A DNA stretch of 19,181 nt from Polaribacter sp. (GTDB lineage: Bacteria > Bacteroidota > Bacteroidia > Flavobacteriales > Flavobacteriaceae). Positions 15,083 through 19,181 of this stretch are shown piece by piece (position 1 is the stretch's first letter; every line of letters starts with the position of its first letter). Position numbers and translations under genes: made by a program. The notes beneath the pieces were generated by a model. It saw only the letters and a list, made by a program, of their open reading frames with translations. It was not told the origin of the DNA and ran no database searches. Location of the stretch: NCBI GenBank assembly GCA_030731695.1, contig JANQTK010000147.1, positions 1-19,181 on the forward strand, written 5' to 3'.

Positions 15083-17467
15083 TTACTCTTTTTTTAAAAT
15101 TCCAATATCATCAATTTCATTATTAGACTTCAATAGAGGTGATTTACTACTTGGAATAAATAAGTTGTTATCCTCCCATTTTGGGTTTTTATAAATTACA
15201 TTTTCTTTCATAGCACCATTTGACGTTTTTACAAAACCATTGTCATAAATCAAGGAATTTTTTATAAAACTAAAAGCACCCTTTAAATCTACTGGAGACT
15301 TTTGCATAAAACTTTTTTCGAAAACTGTGTTTGTAATTTCTACTGCATGAATACCGTTCACTTTTAATATTTTTCCTTTTTCATTATTAAAAACGTTGCT
15401 AAAAATGCAGTTTTTAACAACTAATTTACCTCCTTCAAAATCCTCACTTAAAATTTTTCTGATATAATTAACCGCATTTTCCTCTATATCTTTAAATACA
15501 GAATTTTCTAAAATAATTATATTAGCATTGTAAAACCCCATAACATCTTTATCATAAGATAAATTTAAACCTCTAAAACTTTTTTCGAATCGCGAATTTT
15601 TAAAACTTAAAGTATCTGCTCTTGTACCATTATAAGCTTTAAAAATTGCACCCCCATCTTTATTGGTGAAGCTTTTAAATATAACATTGTCTGTAAATAA
15701 ATTATACATCCCAGCTTCGCTTTTATCTGGGGACACAATTGCATATTTTGGATTGGATGTTTCACCATCAAAAATTACATTGCTAATTTTTAAATTTGAT
15801 GATTGTTCAAGTCTGATAAAATAGTTTAAAGGCTTTTCAATATCTTTTTTAACTGATAAAATTGTTTGACCATCTTTATCACCAATTATAGTTATGTTTT
15901 TGGAAATACTAATTGATTTTTCAAAAAGATACGTTCCTTTTTTTAATATAATTTTACTACCGTTTGTAGCTTTTCCAATTGCTTTTCTAAGAGTTTCTAA
16001 ACCTGGTTCAACAATTATATCTTCAATTTTTTCTTCAGGTTTTTCAAATGTAGGTTTCCATCCAGTACCAGTTCTAATCATTAAAACTTTTGGCATTTTT
16101 TGGGCATCTAAATTAAATGCACCTGCATTGAATGTTACTCTTGAAGTATTTGTAATATCTTCAATAGGACTTTTATCATTTTTTGAAGTAACTAATAAAT
16201 CATCATTTTGTATAGTTGGAATTGGTATATTGTTGTTTTCTTTCCAATTAATTTTTAAGTTTTTAAAACCATTTATAGTTGTTTCTTTACCATCTATATA
16301 ATTGTTTTTAAATGTTATTCCAGAAACGTCATCTACAAAAACAATATTTTCTGATGATGTATTGTTAAAAATTAAGTTATTAGCAAAATTTACATTGATG
16401 GGTGCTAAGCTTCTTTCATCATCTTTTCCTTCACCAAAAGAAATTGGTCCTGAATTAATAATAGTATTGTTTTGGATATCAACATTTTTAACTTGATTAT
16501 ATCTATTTAAAGGCGAATTTGGCACACCATTCATAACCACAATTGGCCCTCTAAAACCATCACCTTCTAAACCAATTAGCAGATTATTTCTAATTATATG
16601 GCCTTCATTAATAATACGAATACCTCCTGTTTTGGAAATACCATTTCCTAAAAAAACATTGCCTTCAACTAGAGCATTATTACCATGTCTTAAGGTTAAA
16701 GTTCCTTGGCTCCCAATAAATAAATTTTCTCTAAAAATATTATCACAAGATTTATTTGATATAATTTCGATTTCTCCATTGCAATTGGCAAAAACGTTTT
16801 TTTGAACTAACGTTTTAGAGGATTTCATTGAGTTATCACTAGTTCCAATACGAATGGTTTCACCTCCATTTTTTCCTAAATCGGGTCTTTCTCCAAAAAT
16901 ATTGTATTCAATTATATGATTGTTATTTATATGTTCGTCACCTTTCAACCAAACAACTAAGGTAGTTCCTTCACTTTCTTTTCCAGTAAAGTTGTTATGG
17001 TCTATTCTGTTATTTTTACCCCAAATATCTACCCAATGGTTTACAACACCATCTTGAACTGCAAAGTAAGAGATTGTTGAATTTGTTAAACGACAATTAT
17101 TAGCAGCTGTTTTAGAATCCTTTCTAAACTGCACAACAGATTTATAACTTGAGTTACCATCTTTAAACCAAAGTCCACTTACAATGACATATTCTCCAAA
17201 GATATTTAAAACCGAATTGCCAGAAATAATTACCTCTCCAGCAGTTTCTGCTTTAACAACTATTGGATTTTCTTTAGTACCATTACCAAATGCATTTAAG
17301 TTTACATCTTTCCAAATACCATTTTTAAGTATAATTGTTGTTCCTGCTTTTGCATTTTCTATTAAATAATTATATTCCGCTATATTATTAGCAAGGAACT
17401 CTTGAGAATTAATTTTTAAAGAAAAAAATGCAAAAATGATTGAAAACAAATAAATGAACTTCTTCAT
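15083..17467 (-). CDS. PL6 alginate lyase, two beta-helix domains, periplasmic
   Basis: A 794-residue enzyme and the first gene of the operon. A signal peptide (1-21, KINSQ) without lipobox and the absence of a T9SS domain suggest a soluble periplasmic enzyme. The catalytic PL6 helix covers ~24-480, with K239 in EIEIISNKS and R260 in LTLRHG, plus GGETIRIGTSD (201-211) and the NSPLNRYNQ stretch. A second beta-helix follows at ~495-790 (LETLRKAIGKATNGSKII), the AlyGC-like architecture. It is paralogous to the PL6 lipoprotein three genes downstream, and probably finishes oligosaccharides after import. The ATG lies about 100 bases after the predicted transcription start, leaving an AT-rich leader without recognisable structure. 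Confidence 0.92.
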   Translation of the reverse strand: MKKFIYLFSIIFAFFSLKINSQEFLANNIAEYNYLIENAKAGTTIILKNGIWKDVNLNAFGNGTKENPIVVKAETAGEVIISGNSVLNIFGEYVIVSGLWFKDGNSSYKSVVQFRKDSKTAANNCRLTNSTISYFAVQDGVVNHWVDIWGKNNRIDHNNFTGKESEGTTLVVWLKGDEHINNNHIIEYNIFGERPDLGKNGGETIRIGTSDNSMKSSKTLVQKNVFANCNGEIEIISNKSCDNIFRENLFIGSQGTLTLRHGNNALVEGNVFLGNGISKTGGIRIINEGHIIRNNLLIGLEGDGFRGPIVVMNGVPNSPLNRYNQVKNVDIQNNTIINSGPISFGEGKDDERSLAPINVNFANNLIFNNTSSENIVFVDDVSGITFKNNYIDGKETTINGFKNLKINWKENNNIPIPTIQNDDLLVTSKNDKSPIEDITNTSRVTFNAGAFNLDAQKMPKVLMIRTGTGWKPTFEKPEEKIEDIIVEPGLETLRKAIGKATNGSKIILKKGTYLFEKSISISKNITIIGDKDGQTILSVKKDIEKPLNYFIRLEQSSNLKISNVIFDGETSNPKYAIVSPDKSEAGMYNLFTDNVIFKSFTNKDGGAIFKAYNGTRADTLSFKNSRFEKSFRGLNLSYDKDVMGFYNANIIILENSVFKDIEENAVNYIRKILSEDFEGGKLVVKNCIFSNVFNNEKGKILKVNGIHAVEITNTVFEKSFMQKSPVDLKGAFSFIKNSLIYDNGFVKTSNGAMKENVIYKNPKWEDNNLFIPSSKSPLLKSNNEIDDIGILKKE

Positions 17468-17552
17468 ATTTATACTCTATTTAATTTAGTTTTAAACAAT
17501 TTAAAAAAAATACTGTCTTTTAATATTAGTATTTTACATAATGAATAAAAAC

Positions 17553-17575
17553 TGGTAAACCAGTTTGGAAAACCA
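17553..17575 (-). promoter_or_regulatory. Operator C: two TGG-N4-CCA units at the main operon promoter
   Basis: Units at 17566-17575 (TGGTTTTCCA on the minus strand) and 17553-17562 (TGGTTTACCA) are separated by 3 bp, again a 13-bp period. The first unit overlaps the -7 box by two bases, identical to operators A and B. This would place all nine genes of the operon, the separate T9SS PL6 gene and the left-edge gene under one regulator, most likely of the GntR/FadR type by motif similarity. Confidence 0.8.
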
Positions 17576-17581
17576 AATATA
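17574..17581 (-). promoter_or_regulatory. -7 box of the main alginate operon promoter
   Basis: TATATTTG on the minus strand matches TAnnTTTG. No -33 TTTG is found at the usual spacing; a TTG occurs 24 bases upstream, too far to be convincing. The predicted transcript starts near 17567, about 100 bases before the first ATG. Confidence 0.62.
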
Positions 17582-17658
17582 CTAAATTTTATTTTTTAAT
17601 TTTATCAATAACCACTTTTTAGAAAAAAATAACAAAACACAATAATAATCTGAGTTAA

Positions 17659-17802
17659 AAACAAACCTCTTTAGACCAAAAAAACCTAGCATCAGATAAA
17701 ATGAAGAATTAAAAACTACATAAACGCACTAATGAATTAGAGATTGCAAAAACCTTTGAGCAAAATAGTAATGAAAATACGGATATTCTTTTCCGGTATT
17801 AA
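17659..17802 (+). pseudogene. Possible short gene remnant with an internal stop
   Basis: The plus-strand frame from 17659 reads 17 codons to a TAA at 17710-17712 and then a further 29 codons to a TAA at 17800-17802. The second part contains NELEIAKTFEQNSNENTD, a composition more like real protein than the translated AT-rich background. There is no recognisable family, no convincing start and the stretch is short, so it could be chance. If real, it is the eroded end of a gene lost when the operon was placed here. Confidence 0.2.
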
Positions 17803-17886
17803 AGAAACACAAATTAGCCACTTTTTTTTTAAAGAAAGAGATAAAATCAGAATAGGCATTTTACTGCACTATTCTAATTTCATTTT

Positions 17887-17985
17887 CTATCCATTATTCT
17901 TTCCTCTGATCCAACTAATAATTAGCTCAACAGCTTCACTAATAACCCTAGAAATTTTCTCTTCTGAACTCTCTTTTTGATCCAT
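17887..17985 (-). CDS. Doubtful small ORF, 32 residues
   Basis: ATG at 17985 preceded by an A-rich stretch. The product begins MDQKESSEEK and ends ISWIRGKNNG, with a central amphipathic segment (ISRVISEAVELI) that could form a helix. No promoter consensus is seen upstream, where a terminator-like hairpin ends 44 bases before the ATG. No family is recognised. It may be a small protein, a gene remnant or chance. Confidence 0.25.
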   Translation of the reverse strand: MDQKESSEEKISRVISEAVELIISWIRGKNNG

Positions 17986-18028
17986 CTTTTTGTATTTTTT
18001 ATTATTTCTATAAGGTTTGCTTTACATT

Positions 18029-18056
18029 AAAAAGACCTCGAGTTGAGGTCTTTTTT
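18029..18056. terminator. Bidirectional terminator-like hairpin
   Basis: Perfect 11-base arms AAAAAGACCTC (18029-18039) and GAGGTCTTTTT (18045-18055) around a GAGTT loop, with an A run before and a T run after, so it can work on both strands. No clear gene ends next to it on the plus strand apart from the doubtful remnant; on the minus strand it is a second hairpin behind the GLPGLI gene. Confidence 0.7.
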
Positions 18057-18102
18057 ACTTGTCTAGAAATGATAAAATTTCACTTATCGGCGTCTCCACA
18101 AT

Positions 18103-18138
18103 AAAAAACCTCAACTTATCTAAAAGTTGAGGTTTTTT
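18103..18138. terminator. Bidirectional terminator after the GLPGLI gene
   Basis: Perfect 15-base arms, AAAAAACCTCAACTT (18103-18117) and AAGTTGAGGTTTTTT (18124-18138), around a 6-base loop. It lies 18 bases beyond the stop codon of the GLPGLI gene and has T runs in both directions, so it is a strong intrinsic terminator for that gene. The stem shares the GTTGAGGT core with the hairpin at 18029-18056. Confidence 0.85.
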
Positions 18139-18156
18139 TGTTTTGTATTTTAAAGA

Positions 18157-18978
18157 TTAACGCCCTCTTCTTCTTCCCATTCTTTGGTCTCTCATTTCTA
18201 CCATTTTCTTTCTAACGATAGAAACATAGTCATTCTTTGTAGTTTCTTCTCCTTTATCTGGAGCAATAATAGTTACTTTTTCCTTTGGATTTATTTCAAT
18301 TTCAGAGCATAAAAGTGTGGTGTTTTGTACACTTACTTCCAAAATTAAACCAGGTAATCCCCAAAACTCAGCAGGACCTTGAGCAACAGGAATTTGAGGT
18401 GTATACCAAGCTTCTACAACTGTTAATTTTTCTTCGGCTGTTTTTTCTTTTTCTGTTGCATCTTCATTTAAATCACTCCAAGAAAAGTTATACCAATTTA
18501 ATTCAACATTAGGTACAAAAGCTTTGGCTTTATAGCAAGTATAATCTCCTATTTTCTTGGTTTCTGTTCCTAATTTCCAATCAATTTTATACAAGGCATC
18601 TTTCACTAAAAAGCGTTTTCCATAAAATTCTTGACTTTGTATAAGCGCATTTTCTTTCACATTTTTATACTGATCACCACGTGAAAAATAACCTCCCCAA
18701 GAATCTGTTGCACCAGAGATGGCATCAATTTTTTCCTTTTCTAAAAACATTGATTCTTGCATATTGAAAGTTAAAACATACGTTTTTTCGAGTCTATTTT
18801 TTAAACGCTCAGCAACCTGCTTTTTTTGTTCTTCACTCATTCTTGCTCCCCAAGTACCAAGATCCATTTTTGATTTAGATATGTAAACTGCCTTTCCTTG
18901 AAAATTTTGCGCTTTGGTATTAGTTGTTAAAAAAAGGATAATAAATAAGATGGAAAAATTAAAAATAAATGATTTCAT
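18157..18978 (-). CDS. GLPGLI family exported protein
   Basis: 273 residues with a signal peptide (1-24, cleavage near TKAQ). The family signature FWGLPGLILEV is at 205-215, preceded by the typical AWYTPQIPVAQGP stretch (190-202) and followed by a conserved beta strand with LLCSEIEI. The GLPGLI family is found almost only in Bacteroidetes, is often encoded near TonB-dependent receptors, and has no settled biochemical role. The C terminus is very basic (MRDQRMGRRRGR), which is unusual to see in an exported protein and may bind metal, phosphate or peptidoglycan, or simply be a tail. It has its own promoter and terminator and lacks the TGG-N4-CCA operator, so it is not expected to belong to the alginate regulon. 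Confidence 0.88.
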   Translation of the reverse strand: MKSFIFNFSILFIILFLTTNTKAQNFQGKAVYISKSKMDLGTWGARMSEEQKKQVAERLKNRLEKTYVLTFNMQESMFLEKEKIDAISGATDSWGGYFSRGDQYKNVKENALIQSQEFYGKRFLVKDALYKIDWKLGTETKKIGDYTCYKAKAFVPNVELNWYNFSWSDLNEDATEKEKTAEEKLTVVEAWYTPQIPVAQGPAEFWGLPGLILEVSVQNTTLLCSEIEINPKEKVTIIAPDKGEETTKNDYVSIVRKKMVEMRDQRMGRRRGR

Positions 18979-19003
18979 GGTGTTTTTTTGGTTTTTTGTT
19001 TAA

Positions 19004-19011
19004 CAAAAGTA
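19004..19011 (-). promoter_or_regulatory. -7 box of the GLPGLI gene promoter
   Basis: TACTTTTG on the minus strand matches TAnnTTTG, 25 bases before the ATG at 18978. No good -33 TTTG is seen at standard spacing. There is no tandem operator here. Confidence 0.5.
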
Positions 19012-19098
19012 ACAATACATTAAACCTTTATGATGTAATTTAAAAAAATTAACAAAACTTTAATTAAATGATTTTCTGATAATTAGTGAATAAAGTGT

Positions 19099-19181
19099 CT
19101 ATTTTTTATACTGATGAGGATTTTCTCTTAATCCTTTTTTAAAAAGTTTTCTGAGTGTATTTCTAAGAGAGTTATCAATTT
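19099..19181 (-). CDS. 3' end of an unknown gene entering from the right edge
   Basis: The minus strand is open from the window edge for 26 codons to a TAG at 19099-19101. The residues (IDNSLRNTLRKLFKKGLREN, then PHQYKK) are strongly basic and helical, typical of a soluble protein end rather than a membrane barrel. The family cannot be recognised. A 120-base gap with a promoter separates it from the GLPGLI gene. Confidence 0.5.
   Translation of the reverse strand, partial: IDNSLRNTLRKLFKKGLRENPHQYKK

Larger units (their letters stand above)
17468..18156. other. Gene-poor region between the GLPGLI gene and the alginate operon
   Basis: About 690 bases without a convincing gene. From left to right it holds the operon leader, operator C with its promoter (17553-17581), an AT-rich stretch, a possible broken plus-strand remnant (17659-17802), a 32-codon minus-strand ORF (17887-17985) and two hairpins (18029-18056, 18103-18138). 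A 78-codon plus-strand ORF (17744-17980) overlaps these, but its hydrophobic low-complexity product looks like an antisense shadow. Confidence 0.6.

Noticed and set aside
17744..17980. 78-codon plus-strand frame in the intergenic region
   Set aside because: Low-complexity hydrophobic product of AT-rich DNA, no start signal or family; kept only as part of the region description.
1..19181. CRISPR arrays, insertion sequences, tRNA or rRNA genes
   Set aside because: No regularly spaced direct repeats beyond the operators, no transposase frames or terminal inverted repeats, and no tRNA/rRNA-like stretches were seen.

Overview
The window looks like marine Flavobacteriia (Bacteroidetes). The DNA is very AT-rich. 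Two proteins end in type IX secretion (T9SS) sorting domains, promoters carry TAnnTTTG-type -7 boxes, starts lack strong Shine-Dalgarno sites, and a GLPGLI-family protein is present. The content resembles alginate loci of Polaribacter/Zobellia-like genera, but the genus cannot be fixed from the sequence alone.

Layout: nearly everything is on the minus strand, so the locus reads right to left. At the far right are the 3' end of an unknown gene (19099-19181) and a GLPGLI protein (18157-18978) followed by a bidirectional terminator. A ~690-base gap follows (17468-18156), holding two hairpins, a doubtful 32-codon ORF, a possible gene remnant and the main alginate promoter. From that promoter runs a tightly packed run of nine genes (17467 down to 2958): a periplasmic two-domain PL6 lyase, a T9SS-exported jelly-roll lyase-like protein, a PL7 lipoprotein, a two-domain PL6 lipoprotein, a PL7-PL7 tandem lipoprotein, a PL6/PL7 chimera, a gluconokinase/6-phosphogluconate dehydrogenase fusion, an Nramp-fold membrane protein and an SDR oxidoreductase. 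A tenth gene (185-2830), a T9SS-exported PL6 with BACON-like and CBM32-like modules, has its own promoter. At the left edge another gene with a signal-peptide-like start (1-20) has a third promoter of the same type.

How the genes work together (inference from families): the PL6 and PL7 enzymes would depolymerise alginate in tiers: secreted, lipid-anchored and periplasmic. The SDR could reduce the released 4-deoxy-5-hexulose uronate (DEH) to 2-keto-3-deoxygluconate (KDG). KDG kinase, KDPG aldolase, SusC/SusD and the regulator are not in the window and may lie to the left. The GntK-Gnd fusion, the Nramp-like protein and the SDR form a compact cytoplasmic/membrane cassette that does not fit the textbook DEH-KDG-KDPG route.

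Most notable points: (1) three promoters carry the same tandem operator, TGG-N4-CCA units repeated every 13 bp and placed in identical register with the -7 box; (2) one gene is an in-frame chimera of a C-terminally truncated PL6 and an N-terminally truncated PL7 that keeps the catalytic motifs of both; (3) the Nramp-fold protein lacks both canonical metal-binding motifs; (4) a T9SS-exported jelly-roll protein may be a lyase outside the usual alginate-lyase families.
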